Assembly (NCBI GenBank): GCA_958295825.1
Contig: OY282375.1
Location: 1,039,489 to 1,103,488, forward strand
Source: an uncultured Candidatus Entotheonella sp.
Lineage (GTDB): Bacteria; Tectomicrobia; Entotheonellia; Entotheonellales; Entotheonellaceae
Length of the DNA stretch: 64,000 nucleotides
Direction of reading: 5' to 3'
The position numbers were made by a program, and so were the translations under genes. Shown piece by piece: positions 53,673-63,084 of this stretch (the first letter of the stretch is position 1; the number at the start of each line of letters is the position of its first letter). Below the pieces are notes generated by a model, which was given only the letters and a program-made list of their open reading frames with translations, had not been told where the DNA came from and did no database searches.

Positions 53673-54641
53673 ATGGCTCGTCAAGAAGCGTTACATCCTG
53701 CACACACCCTCGACATCAGCTCTGCCCTTCCTGCCGCTGCTGCCAGCCGCCCCAGAACCGCTGGCAGCGAGCGCTGGTTGATTTGGCTGTTCCTGCTGCC
53801 CACCGTCCTGTTTCTCGTCCTGCTACTGTGGTTGCCGTTCTTGCAGGGCGTGTGGATGAGCTTCCACAAGTGGCCGTTCATCGGCGAGCCGCAATGGATC
53901 GGCCTGCAGAATTACCGCGACTTGTTCGGCGCGGCATATTTCTGGACCACGATGCGGGTCACCCTGCTGTACTCGCTGAGCACCGCCCTGCAACTCGCCC
54001 TCGCCCTCGGTGCCGCGCTGGTGCTGAACCAGTCGTTCATCCGCCTGAAATCCGTGTGGCGCGGCGTCATGCTGATGCCCTATGCCATGCCGCCGGTGGT
54101 CGTCGGCGCCATCTGGATGTACCTGCTCGATCCCGACCTCGGCATGGTGACGCACTACCTGCTGAGTTGGGGCATCATCTCCAAGCCGATCTACTGGTTC
54201 TCCGATCCGGTATGGGCTAAGTGGATCATCATGCTGGTGGCGTCGTGGACCTTCTGGCCCTTCATGTTCATCATCCTGCTGGCGGCCTTGCAGGCCATAC
54301 CCGAGAGCTACTACGAGCTCGCGGAGGTGTACGGCGCCAATCCGTGGCGGCGCTTCCGGGCGGTGACCCTGCCGCACATTCGCGGCGCCATGCTCGCCGC
54401 GGTGATCATCCGTATTGCCTGGAATCTGGCCAAGATCGAACAACCCTTCCAGCTGACCGGCGGCGGCCCAGGCTACGAAACCAGCGTCCTCAGCATCCTC
54501 ACCTACCGCTTCGCCTACCTGTCGGGTGATTTCGGCATGGCGTTCACCGTCGGGCTGCTCCTCATCCTGGTTACCTTCGTACTCATCGCGCCGTTTCTGC
54601 GCGGCTTTCAGAAGCAGATCAAGCAGGCACGGAGGCGCTGA
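53673..54641 (+). CDS. Sugar ABC transporter permease, MalF/UgpA type
   Basis: 322 residues. Six membrane segments, starting with IWLFLLPTVLFLVLLLWLPF. The EAA loop that contacts the ATPase is ELAEVYGANPWRRFRAVTLP. It starts 30 bases after the binding-protein gene and is followed six bases later by the second permease, so they form one operon. Confidence 0.93.
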   Translation: MARQEALHPAHTLDISSALPAAAASRPRTAGSERWLIWLFLLPTVLFLVLLLWLPFLQGVWMSFHKWPFIGEPQWIGLQNYRDLFGAAYFWTTMRVTLLYSLSTALQLALALGAALVLNQSFIRLKSVWRGVMLMPYAMPPVVVGAIWMYLLDPDLGMVTHYLLSWGIISKPIYWFSDPVWAKWIIMLVASWTFWPFMFIILLAALQAIPESYYELAEVYGANPWRRFRAVTLPHIRGAMLAAVIIRIAWNLAKIEQPFQLTGGGPGYETSVLSILTYRFAYLSGDFGMAFTVGLLLILVTFVLIAPFLRGFQKQIKQARRR

Positions 54642-54647
54642 ACAGCC

Positions 54648-55484
54648 ATGGCCATGTACACGCAGCGTTCAACCCTCACGCAGAAAGTACTCGGCTACGG
54701 CGGTCTCGCTGTTGTTCTTCTCATTGTCCTGATTCCATATGGCTACATTGCCCTTACCGCTTTCAAGCCGGCCGAGGAAATTTTCGACGTGCGCTGGCTC
54801 CCCAGGGCGTGGAGCCTGGACGCTTGGCGTTATGCCATCGAATTCGAGCAGTTCCACGTCTACATCTACAACAGCATGATTGCCGGACTGGGCGCCGCGG
54901 TGCTGGCGCTGTGCGTCGCCGTACCGGGCGCCTATGTATTTGGGCGCAAGCAGTTCCGCGGCAAGGACGTGATGTTCTATATCATCGTCATGGCGTTGCT
55001 ATTTCCTTTCGTGCTGCTCGTCGTACCCTTCACCATTCTGTGGGTAAAGATCGGACTTTACGACACCATGCCGGGGTTGTGGCTGGCGTACCAGGTGTTC
55101 ATCATCCCCTTCGCCATCTGGATTCTGCGTGCCTATTTCGCCGAGTTGCCGCCGTTCCTCGAAGAGTGCGCCATGGTCTACGGCTGCACGGCGTTCAAGG
55201 CGTTCTGGCGCGTCATGCTGCCGCTGGCCAAGCCGATCATCACCTCGCTGATGTTTCTCGCCTTTCTGGTCGGCTGGAACGATTTTCTGTTCTCCAACAT
55301 GTTGACGACGGGCGAAGGGCCGCGCACGGCGTCAGTCATCATTTACGTCTCGGCAGTGGGTGGCGAGCGCGTGGAATGGGACGTGCTGATGGTCATGACA
55401 CTGATGGCTGGCATCCCACCGGTGCTGTTGTATATCGTGGCGCAGGGCCAATTCTTGAAGACGTTCGCCGTGCGCGGCCATTAA
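54648..55484 (+). CDS. Sugar ABC transporter permease, MalG/UgpE type
   Basis: 278 residues. Six membrane segments (VVLLIVLIPYGYIALTAF, then MFYIIVMALLFPFVLLVVPF). The EAA loop is ECAMVYGCTAFKAFWRVMLP. The ATG at 54648 and one at 54654 are equally good starts. It pairs with the MalF-type protein to form the channel. Confidence 0.93.
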   Translation: MAMYTQRSTLTQKVLGYGGLAVVLLIVLIPYGYIALTAFKPAEEIFDVRWLPRAWSLDAWRYAIEFEQFHVYIYNSMIAGLGAAVLALCVAVPGAYVFGRKQFRGKDVMFYIIVMALLFPFVLLVVPFTILWVKIGLYDTMPGLWLAYQVFIIPFAIWILRAYFAELPPFLEECAMVYGCTAFKAFWRVMLPLAKPIITSLMFLAFLVGWNDFLFSNMLTTGEGPRTASVIIYVSAVGGERVEWDVLMVMTLMAGIPPVLLYIVAQGQFLKTFAVRGH

Positions 55485-55498
55485 GCAGGGAGTACGGG

Positions 55499-56596
55499 AT
55501 GGCCGAAAACATCGGCATTCGGGTACACAATCTCCGCAAGACCTTCCAGCGCGGGCGTGTGCAGGCGTGCCGCAACGTCAATCTGCGACTCGCCGAGGGC
55601 GCCCTGATGGTGCTGCTCGGCCCGTCCGGTTGCGGTAAAACCACAACGCTGCGTTGCATTGCCGGTCTGGAACAGCCGGATAACGACGACGCCATCTGGG
55701 TGAAGGGCCGCAACATCACCCGGCTGCAGCCCAAGGACCGCAACCTGGCGTTCGTGTTCCAGGACACGGCGCTGTTCCCCCACCTGAGCATCCGGCGTAA
55801 CATCTCCTTTGGCTTGGACATGCACAAGACCTACCGACGCGCCGAACGCCGGCGGCGGGTCAACGAGGTGGCCGAACTGCTGCACGTCGAAGACCTGCTG
55901 GAACGCAAGCCGCACGAGGTGTCCGGCGGCCAGGCCCAGCGGGTGGCGCTCGGTAGAGCCATCGTCATGGAACCCGACGCCTTTCTGCTGGATGAGCCCC
56001 TCGCCAACCTCGACGCCGCGCTGCGCGTGGAAATGCGCACGGAAATCAAGCGTATTCAGAAACGCCTCGGTATCTCGACAATTTTCGTGACGCACGATCA
56101 GGAGGAGGCGTTGTCTCTCGGCGACGTCATTGCCGTGATGAAGGACGGCGAAGTGCAACAGGTTGGCACGTCGCACGAAATTTACCATCACCCAGCCAAT
56201 TTCTTCGTCGCCACCTTTATTGGCTCGCCGCCGCTCAACTGCCTGCCATGCCACGTGCAGACGGACAACGGCGCCCTCAACCTCGCCTCTCGAGCGTTCC
56301 AGTTGCCGCTCGAGGCGGCTGGCGTGGCGTCGTCGTTGCGGAACCAAGGGGAGGTCATGCTTGGTATCCGTCCCGAGTTGGTCGCCATCGCGCCCGAACG
56401 GCCGGACACGGTGGCAGCGCGGGTTTCCCTCATCGAGCCCTTGGGTAGTCGCACGATTATTATTCTGGAAGCCGAAGGCGTGGAGTTGCGGGCGATGGTG
56501 CAAGGGGAAACGAGCGCGCGCGAGGGTGAAGCCGTGCATCTGCGGCTGGACCTGGAACGGGCGTTTTTCTTCGACAACGCCGGTAACAGATTATGA
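55499..56596 (+). CDS. Sugar ABC transporter ATPase, MalK/UgpC type
   Basis: 365 residues. Walker A LGPSGCGKTTTLR, Q-loop FVFQDTALFPHLS, signature VSGGQAQRVALGRAI, Walker B FLLDEPLANLD and switch His in VTHDQEEALS. The C-terminal MalK-type TOBE region has VMLGIRPELV. It starts 14 bases after the second permease. One ATPase subunit would pair with both permeases as a homodimer. Confidence 0.95.
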   Translation: MAENIGIRVHNLRKTFQRGRVQACRNVNLRLAEGALMVLLGPSGCGKTTTLRCIAGLEQPDNDDAIWVKGRNITRLQPKDRNLAFVFQDTALFPHLSIRRNISFGLDMHKTYRRAERRRRVNEVAELLHVEDLLERKPHEVSGGQAQRVALGRAIVMEPDAFLLDEPLANLDAALRVEMRTEIKRIQKRLGISTIFVTHDQEEALSLGDVIAVMKDGEVQQVGTSHEIYHHPANFFVATFIGSPPLNCLPCHVQTDNGALNLASRAFQLPLEAAGVASSLRNQGEVMLGIRPELVAIAPERPDTVAARVSLIEPLGSRTIIILEAEGVELRAMVQGETSAREGEAVHLRLDLERAFFFDNAGNRL

Positions 56597-56624
56597 GCTC
56601 ACGGTGAAATAAAGGAATCGCCAA

Positions 56625-57554
56625 GTGCATTTTGCCGACCGCCTCTGTGCGGCTATCGACGCCAAAGGCAGCGCCGTCGTGGTGGGGCTTGATCCGCGCC
56701 CGGAGAGCCTGCCGCCGCACCTGTTGGCCGAGTGCCGCGCCGAATTGGGTGACAAAGTCGAGGCCGCGGCGGAGGCGTTGTGGCGTTTCAATCGCGGCAT
56801 CATCGACGCGGTGCACGATGTCGTTCCGGCGGTCAAACCGCAGCTCGCCTTCTACGAACGCTACGGTGTTGCCGGCCTTCGGGCTTACGCCCGCACGGCG
56901 CAATATGCCAGCGAAGCAGGGTTGCTGGTTATCGCCGACGGCAAGCGTAACGACATCGGCTCTACAGCGAGCGCCTATGCCGAGGCGTTTCTCGGCGCTC
57001 CTGGCGACTTCACCGCCGATGCCCTCACCGTGAACCCATTCCTCGGACGCGACGGTATCCAGCCGTTCGTTGACTACTCCCGGCAGCATGACCGCGGCGT
57101 GTTCGTGCTGGTCAAAACGTCCAATCCGTCCGCTGGTGACTTACAGGGTATGCAGGTTGACGGGCGACCGTTATACGAACGGCTCGCCTGCTTAGTGGAA
57201 TGCTGGGGCGAAAGCAGCCGCGGGCAGAGCGGTTATTCGAGTGTTGGGGCCGTGGTGGGTGCCACTTGGCCTGAGCAGGCGGCTCGCTTGCGTGCACTCA
57301 TGCAGCACACCTTGTTTCTGGTACCCGGCTACGGCGCTCAGGGCGCTACTGCGGCTGACGTGGCGTGCTGTTTTGACGACCGCGGACACGGCGCCCTGAT
57401 CAACGCCTCGCGCAGCATTATCTTCGCTTGGCGGGCCGAACCCTACGCCAGCCGCTACAGCGAAACCGAATACGGGGCTGCAGCGCGCGATGCCGCCCGG
57501 CGCATGGGTGACGAGATCCGCAACGCCCAGTGCCGATTGTCCGGGACGGGATGA
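56625..57554 (+). CDS. pyrF: Orotidine 5'-phosphate decarboxylase (type 2)
   Basis: 309 residues from a GTG with AAGGAA upstream. VVGLDPRPESL, PAVKPQLAFYERYG and IADGKRNDIGSTASAYA (the K-x-D catalytic core) identify the type 2 enzyme, which is longer than E. coli PyrF. FVLVKTSNPSAGDLQ and LVPGYGAQGATA bind the phosphate. It makes UMP in pyrimidine synthesis. It follows the ABC operon by 28 bases and may be co-transcribed, although the functions are unrelated. Confidence 0.93.
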   Translation: MHFADRLCAAIDAKGSAVVVGLDPRPESLPPHLLAECRAELGDKVEAAAEALWRFNRGIIDAVHDVVPAVKPQLAFYERYGVAGLRAYARTAQYASEAGLLVIADGKRNDIGSTASAYAEAFLGAPGDFTADALTVNPFLGRDGIQPFVDYSRQHDRGVFVLVKTSNPSAGDLQGMQVDGRPLYERLACLVECWGESSRGQSGYSSVGAVVGATWPEQAARLRALMQHTLFLVPGYGAQGATAADVACCFDDRGHGALINASRSIIFAWRAEPYASRYSETEYGAAARDAARRMGDEIRNAQCRLSGTG

Positions 57555-57596
57555 CCGCGTGCCCGGTCGCATGCCCCCAAGGAAAGGAGACCGGCA

Positions 57597-59282
57597 ATCA
57601 AGCGCATCCATGGCAACGTCACAGGGCTGAAAGCGAATCAGATCCGACGTCTTGAACACGTCTACCGGCGAAAGGTACCAGCGCAGCAGATCGTCACTCA
57701 GGAACTCGGGCGCTACCTCTGTGAATTATCACAGGAACTCAATCGCCAAATCGGCGTGCTGATTGACCGCAAAGGCACCATTGGACACGTCGTGGTCGGC
57801 GATCACAAGAGCATCTTCCTGCCCGACATCGGACGCTTTCGCACCGCTGTCAACCGTCTGCGCGGCTTGCGCTATGTGCACACCCATCTACGCGGCGAGC
57901 CCTTCACCCCCGACGATATGACTGACCTCGCCCTGCTGCGTTTCGACGTTATGGTGGCCCTTGACGTCGGCGTTGATGGCCTGCCCGGTAGCGCGCACGT
58001 TGCCTCGCTACTGCCGGACAACCCCGAAGGCCGGCAATGGGACGTGCAAGACGGCGTGCCCATCAACCGGCTGGAGGCGGATTTTCTGTCCTTTATACAA
58101 TCGCTCGAAGACGAGTTTCAGCGCACTCAGGACGCCTTTGCCGATGGGGACAAGCGGGAGCGCGCGATTCTCATCAGCGTCACGCCGGGTAGCAGGCGGG
58201 GCGCCGAGGGGTCGCTGGCGGAACTTGCCGAATTGGCCGACTCTTGCGGCGTGGCGGCGGTGGATCGAATCATCCAGGCCAGGAGCCGGCGCGACCCGCG
58301 TTACGTTCTCGGTCGCGGCAAGCTGGACGAGGTCATCGTGCGCAGCCTGCAAGTCGGCGCCAATCTGCTTATCTTCGATCAAAGCCTGACGCCCGGCCAA
58401 AGCCGTGCCATCGCCGAGCGCACCGAACTCAAAGTCATCGACCGCACCATGCTCATCCTGGACATCTTCGCCCAGCACGCCCATAGCCGCGAGGGCAAGT
58501 TGCAGGTCGAACTGGCGCAACTGAAATACCTCATGCCGTACCTTGCTGGCCAAAGTACCGCCCTGTCACGGCTCACCGGCGGCATTGGCGGACGCGGCCC
58601 TGGCGAAACCAAGCTGGAAATCGACCGGCGGCGGGTGCAGGACCGCCTCTCCCTTTTGGAGAAACAACTGCGCAACGTGACGCAGGGCCGCCGCTTGCGC
58701 CGCCGCCAGCGCCAGCGTCGCCACCTGCCGGTGCTGTCCATCGTGGGTTACACCAACGCCGGCAAATCCACTCTGCTGAACGCCCTCACCAACAGCCAGG
58801 TACTGGTGGAAAACCGCATGTTCGCCACCCTCGACCCGTCGAGCCGACGCCTGCGTTTTCCCCGCGACCTGGAAGTCATCATCACCGACACCGTGGGTTT
58901 CATGCGCGACCTGCCGCCTGATCTCGTGGCGGCGTTCCGCTCCACCCTCGACGAGCTCCACGATGCCGATTTGCTGTTGCACGTGGTGGACGCCAGCAGC
59001 CCCCACATGGACGATCACATCGAGACGGTTGAGCGCATTCTCCGCGACCTCGACATGGGCGAAATCCCGCGCCTTGTGGTGCTCAACAAAATGGACCTCA
59101 TCGAGCCCGAGTTGGCGACCAACCTGGAACGTTTGCACCAAGGGGTCGCGATTTCCGCCCACGATCGTCGTTCCCTCACCCGTCTGATCGACTGTCTGCA
59201 GGACGTGATCTGGGAACAGCTGCACGATGATCCGCGGTTCGGCGTCACCACCGCATTGGCCAGCGAAATGCAGTTGGATTGA
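57597..59282 (+). CDS. hflX: Ribosome-associated GTPase HflX with apparent AUC start
   Basis: 561 residues. The N-terminus begins IKRIHGNVTGLKANQIRRLE, matching the extended HflX form that normally starts M-K-R-I/V-x-G-N. In this frame there is no ATG, GTG or TTG between the upstream stop (57552) and position 57756. The codon at 57597 is ATC, seven bases after a strong AAGGAG. A GTG at 57756 would lose 53 conserved residues. HflX motifs: GRGKLDEVI, GGIGGRGPGETKLEID, GYTNAGKSTLLN (G1), DTVGFMRDLP (G3) and NKMDLIE (G4). It splits or rescues stalled ribosomes. Confidence 0.88.
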   Translation: MKRIHGNVTGLKANQIRRLEHVYRRKVPAQQIVTQELGRYLCELSQELNRQIGVLIDRKGTIGHVVVGDHKSIFLPDIGRFRTAVNRLRGLRYVHTHLRGEPFTPDDMTDLALLRFDVMVALDVGVDGLPGSAHVASLLPDNPEGRQWDVQDGVPINRLEADFLSFIQSLEDEFQRTQDAFADGDKRERAILISVTPGSRRGAEGSLAELAELADSCGVAAVDRIIQARSRRDPRYVLGRGKLDEVIVRSLQVGANLLIFDQSLTPGQSRAIAERTELKVIDRTMLILDIFAQHAHSREGKLQVELAQLKYLMPYLAGQSTALSRLTGGIGGRGPGETKLEIDRRRVQDRLSLLEKQLRNVTQGRRLRRRQRQRRHLPVLSIVGYTNAGKSTLLNALTNSQVLVENRMFATLDPSSRRLRFPRDLEVIITDTVGFMRDLPPDLVAAFRSTLDELHDADLLLHVVDASSPHMDDHIETVERILRDLDMGEIPRLVVLNKMDLIEPELATNLERLHQGVAISAHDRRSLTRLIDCLQDVIWEQLHDDPRFGVTTALASEMQLD

Positions 59283-59433
59283 TCGATTTTCCGGACACGA
59301 GAGTCATCATGCGATTCGCCGACCAAACAGCCCAGATCATCCGGGAGTTCCCGCGCCATTGCCCTGCGGCAGGCGGATGAAGGCGATGCCATAAATATGC
59401 CGCCAACCCTTGTGTGAAAAAGGACCCGACCGC

Positions 59434-60408
59434 ATGGCGGCAGACCCGGGCAGCTTTAACCCTTTTCCCCTGCTGCGCGGACCGCACCTGCAGACCATCG
59501 CAGCCGCTAAACTGCGCCTGTGGCGTCGCGAGCCGCCCGGCGAGGTGCAGGTGGTTACCCTGCCGGACGGCGACTGTATCGCCTTGGTCGTTTCCACGCC
59601 GCCGCAATGGCGACCCGACGACCCGAGCGTTCTGCTGTTGCATGGCCTGTGCGGTTGCCATCAATCCTCGTACATGATGCGCCTGGCCCGCAAGCTGTGG
59701 CGGGGCGGCATCCGCGCCATTCGCATGAACATGCGCGGGTGCGGCGCGGGGGTGGGTCTTGCCCGGCAGCCCTACCACAGCGGCCGCAGTCCCGACGTGT
59801 TGGCCGTGCTGGAAGACTTACGGGAGCAATCACCGCAATCACCCGTGACCCTGCTGGGGTTTTCCCTGGGCGGCAACGTGATGTTGAAATTCGCCGGCGA
59901 GCTGGGGAAGCGTGCAGAAGCGCTTTGCACCCAAGTCATCGCCGTATGCCCGCCCGCCGACCTCGCAGCCTGCTCGCGCCTGCTCGGTAAGCCGTCCAAC
60001 CGGTTGTACGAGCGCTACTTCATGCGTCGCCTGCTTGCCGCCGTGGCCGAGCGCCATCGCCTGTTCCCGGACTTGGCGCCCGTCAACCTGCCTGAACGTC
60101 TGTCGCTCTACCGGTTCGACAACCTTTACACCGCGCCGCAATGCGGCTTCGCCGACGCCGAGGATTACTACGCACGCAGCAGCGCCGCGCCTTGGGTGCC
60201 GAAGATCACCCTGCCGTGCCGCATCCTGTTCGCCGATGACGACCCGGTCATCGACGCCGTGGTTTTTGACGGCGCCGCCCTGCCCGCGAACGTCGAGATC
60301 GTGCGCACGTCGCAGGGCGGGCACATGGGGTTTCTGGGACGCCCTGGACGACCCGGCGGCTATCGCTGGATGGATGCGTGTCTGCTGGATTGGATCGGCG
60401 TGGCGTGA
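59434..60408 (+). CDS. YheT-like alpha/beta-hydrolase
   Basis: 324 residues from the ATG at 59434. FPLLRGPHLQTI, LLHGLCGCHQSSYM, RMNMRGCGAG, and the nucleophile elbow LLGFSLGGNVML (G-x-S-x-G) are YheT family motifs. The catalytic Asp and His are likely in FADDDPVID and SQGGHMGFLG. These are esterase- or acyl-CoA-type hydrolases with unknown natural substrates. It follows hflX by about 150 bases. Confidence 0.9.
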   Translation: MAADPGSFNPFPLLRGPHLQTIAAAKLRLWRREPPGEVQVVTLPDGDCIALVVSTPPQWRPDDPSVLLLHGLCGCHQSSYMMRLARKLWRGGIRAIRMNMRGCGAGVGLARQPYHSGRSPDVLAVLEDLREQSPQSPVTLLGFSLGGNVMLKFAGELGKRAEALCTQVIAVCPPADLAACSRLLGKPSNRLYERYFMRRLLAAVAERHRLFPDLAPVNLPERLSLYRFDNLYTAPQCGFADAEDYYARSSAAPWVPKITLPCRILFADDDPVIDAVVFDGAALPANVEIVRTSQGGHMGFLGRPGRPGGYRWMDACLLDWIGVA

Positions 60409-61346
60409 GGAAGGGTACTACCCCGATCTTGGTAAAAATACACGGTAAGGAACGGTAAAGTCCAGAATTCCAGCTTGACACGCAAATCCCAGCCGATTGC
60501 CCTCGCTGCCGCTGAACAATCTCGTTCCTATCCGTCGGTGTGGGTCTCCAAGATCAACCGGCGTGTTGCGTCCTCTCCTGTATCATTTCATCGACGCAAG
60601 AAGCCTCGGATACCCTATCCTGAATGACCGTCCAGGCTGGGCATATTTCGCCACTGATCCCGGCCGGTGCAGAGCAAGGCTGAATCGGCGCAGAAAACGG
60701 CTTTTGACAGGCTACAGGCCCCCACAGGGGCTGGATGGCGGTCCAGATGTGGGAAAGCACCAGCGGACGCCCCTCTCTGGAAGGTACGATGGACCGTACG
60801 TCTGATACGCTCGAGAAGCATGCGCAGCAAATCCTGTTTATATGCTGTGTTCCGTGCTCCTCCCCGTGAATGAAGAATCAATTGTCCTGACTGGACTTCG
60901 AAATGGGCGTCGATCGCTGCCCCGTGAAGTCATGAAATTGACATAAAGTCACGTCCCTTGTCCTTTCATTGCCTTTGAGTAGCAATGGAACAGAAAATTC
61001 TAAGTTCTGTCCTCTAACCTGCGCCGCCTATAACTTCCGATAAGCCGTTCTCTGTTAACTTTCAGAACCTATTGGAAATTCTGAAATCCCCAAAAACACT
61101 GGCTTTCCGTGCTTCGGTGAATCTGCGGCCGCTGACGCCCCACCGCAAGGGGCATTTTCAGGCGAAAAACGCAAAAACGATGGGGTAGGCATGGCTGAAA
61201 GGACTGGTTTCCGGCTTCGTAGTGGGACATCAGTGGGAACTTGACAGGTGCAGCGGTACACAGCCAGCTCGAGTCACTCGCCCTCGGCTACTGCCTGCGC
61301 AAGGCGATTTGGGCCGAAACCGCTCGAATAGTGGACACCCACTTCA
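60409..61346. other. Stretch of about 940 bases without a recognisable gene
   Basis: Open frames here are short, overlap each other on both strands and lack ribosome sites. None has a motif I recognise. The right part (60960-61250) is less GC-rich and contains AAAAACGCAAAAACG and GGACTGGTTTCCGG, unlike flanking coding DNA; it may be a scar of a mobile element. No tRNA-like cloverleaf was found. Confidence 0.5.
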
Positions 61347-61634
61347 CTACGATGCCGTCGCGCCACCGCCGGTCCGTTCAATGATGGCCTCAAGCGCCCG
61401 CATGTTCTCGGCGTGTCGCCTTTGGCTTTCATGCTCCTGAGCTTCACGCTGGTCATTCAGGGCCTGCATGGTCTCGGCATGCTGCTTGTCCATTTGCCGG
61501 TCCCTGGACTCCGAGGCCGCCCGCATCTGCTTCAAGCCAGCCCATATCAGGCTGCATTGTGCAATGCCAACGCCGAAGCTGAGAAGCACGCCAGCGGCGC
61601 TCACCCAAAGCTGCCACGCTTCCACATTCATCAT
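61347..61634 (-). CDS. Small membrane protein with coiled coil
   Basis: 95 residues with GAGGAGG before ATGATG. One membrane segment (LWVSAAGVLLSFGVGIAQCSLIW) is followed by about 55 residues of charged coiled coil (MRAASESRDRQMDKQHAET, EAQEHESQRRHAENMRAL). The family is not known. Small proteins of this design are common on mobile elements, which fits the unusual DNA next to it. Confidence 0.6.
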   Translation of the reverse strand: MMNVEAWQLWVSAAGVLLSFGVGIAQCSLIWAGLKQMRAASESRDRQMDKQHAETMQALNDQREAQEHESQRRHAENMRALEAIIERTGGGATAS

Positions 61635-61683
61635 TAGTTCCTCCTCAACCTAAAACCTCAGTGTTAAGGACTTGAACGATTGA

Positions 61684-62169
61684 TCACGCGCCGGCACCGC
61701 CCAAAGCGCGCAGGACCTTGGGCGGCAGGTAAGCGCGCAGGACCATGCTGCCGGGGCGCAACGGACCCTCCAACCACGCGGCCCCGCCCTTCTTGAAGGC
61801 GAATATGGCGCCGGCCGCGGGTGAGCCGGTAACGAGCCAAGCTAACAATTCGCTCATCCACGGCTCATGGCCGACGAGTGCGGCGGGGGTTTGATCGATT
61901 TCGTGCAGCAGCGCTGCCTCGGGTGGGCGGGCCAATGCTTGGGTTGGCAGGAGGTCGCCTTGCAGCGCAGGCGCGAGGAGGGCAGCGGTCTCGACGGCGC
62001 GCAGCCAGGGGCTATGGTGCACCTGCCGCAGCCGGATACCCAGGCGCTGCAAGCCAGCCACGGCCTGGGCAAAGCGTTCGCGGCCTTGACGGGTTAGTGG
62101 GCGCTCGGTGTCCGGCAGCGTCAGGCTGCGCGGCGCGGCGATAGCGTGGCGAATGAGAAGCAGTTCCAT
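61684..62169 (-). CDS. sixA: Phosphohistidine phosphatase SixA
   Basis: 161 residues. LLIRHAIA is the phosphorylated-His motif (RH), ERPLTRQGRERFAQA follows, and VGHEPWMSELLAWL has the second catalytic His. Size and sequence match SixA, which removes phosphate from His in phosphorelay or PTS proteins. ATG at 62169 is used. It is transcribed leftward, with the polyphosphate kinase gene upstream across a REP-like repeat. Confidence 0.9.
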   Translation of the reverse strand: MELLLIRHAIAAPRSLTLPDTERPLTRQGRERFAQAVAGLQRLGIRLRQVHHSPWLRAVETAALLAPALQGDLLPTQALARPPEAALLHEIDQTPAALVGHEPWMSELLAWLVTGSPAAGAIFAFKKGGAAWLEGPLRPGSMVLRAYLPPKVLRALGGAGA

Positions 62170-62212
62170 GAGCAATGATTCCAGTTTTCAGGGTTGCGTA
62201 ACAGTTTGGATT

Positions 62213-62283
62213 TCCCCCTCACCCCAACCCTCGGATCAAGTCCGGGGCAGGCTCTCTCCCTCCAGGGGCGAGGGAGCAGGAAT
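62213..62283. repeat. REP-like repeat overlapping the end of ppgK
   Basis: CCCCCTCACCCCAACCCTCGG, ATCAAGTCCGGGGCAGG and CTCTCTCCCTCCAGGGGCGAGGGAG form nested inverted arms like the element at 22383-22497. Its right part encodes the last residues of the polyphosphate glucokinase (SPLEGESLPRT), so the element has extended or replaced the gene's 3' end. Confidence 0.6.
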
Positions 62284-63045
62284 GGCATCGCTTTCCGCAA
62301 CTAGCGCCGCACCCTGCGGCAGGGCTGCTAACGCGGCGCCCACGATGCCCGCGTTGTTGAGCATTTGGGCTGTCACAACTTCCGTCTGCAGCGTCAGCAA
62401 AGGCAGGAACTTCCCCGCCTTTTTGCTCACCCCGCCGCCCACGATCATCAGGTCCGGCCAGAAGTAGTATTCTATCCGGTGCAGATAGTCGTCCAAGCGT
62501 CGCGCCCACTTGGCCCAGCTGAGGTTCTGGCGCTTGCGAACGACCGCGGCAGCACGCTTCTCAGCCATCTTGCCGCGGAATTCGATTTGACCCAGTTCGG
62601 TGTTGGGTACCAGACGGCCATTGATAAACAGCGCCGTGCCAATGCCGGTACCCAGCGTCAGGATCATCACCACGCCGGCGCGCCCGCGCCCAGCGCCGAA
62701 GCGCATTTCCGCGAGTCCGGCGGCGTCGGCGTCATTGATCACCGTGACCGGGCGGCCCACCGCCTGCCGGAACAGCTCGGCAACAGATTCGCCGATCCAG
62801 TCCTTGGAGATATTGACCGCGGTCAGCGCCCGGCCATGCCGCACCGCAGCCGGGAAGCCGCAGCCGATGGGCCCCGACCAGTTGAAGTGCCTGACGAGTT
62901 GGTCCACCACGTTACTCACGGCCTCGGGCTCGGCCCCCTCGGGTGTCGGAATACGCAGTCGTTCGGCAGTCATGTCGCCGGTCCGCGTGTTCACCGGCGC
63001 GCCCTTGATGCCGGAGGCGCCGATATCGATGCCGAGTATTTCCAC
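62236..63045 (-). CDS. ppgK: Polyphosphate glucokinase (ROK family)
   Basis: 269 residues. GIDIGASGIKGAPV is the PpgK form of the phosphate-1 motif. GFPAAVRHGR, INDADAAGLAEM (catalytic Asp), MILTLGTGIGTALF and NAGIVGAALAALP follow. It phosphorylates glucose using polyphosphate or ATP. The final 15 or so residues are encoded by a dispersed repeat and look unlike the family. Confidence 0.92.
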   Translation of the reverse strand: MEILGIDIGASGIKGAPVNTRTGDMTAERLRIPTPEGAEPEAVSNVVDQLVRHFNWSGPIGCGFPAAVRHGRALTAVNISKDWIGESVAELFRQAVGRPVTVINDADAAGLAEMRFGAGRGRAGVVMILTLGTGIGTALFINGRLVPNTELGQIEFRGKMAEKRAAAVVRKRQNLSWAKWARRLDDYLHRIEYYFWPDLMIVGGGVSKKAGKFLPLLTLQTEVVTAQMLNNAGIVGAALAALPQGAALVAESDAIPAPSPLEGESLPRT

Positions 63046-63084
63046 AGCCGCCCTCCCGCGCTGCGCGCCCCGCAGGGCGCCGAT

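Noticed and set aside
54809..55498. Extension upstream of the ABC ATPase in the same frame
   Set aside because: It overlaps the second permease and has no motif; the ATPase starts at 55499.
60409..61346. Possible small genes or a tRNA/attachment site in the gap
   Set aside because: No cloverleaf, no ribosome sites, no conserved motif; left as unassigned DNA.
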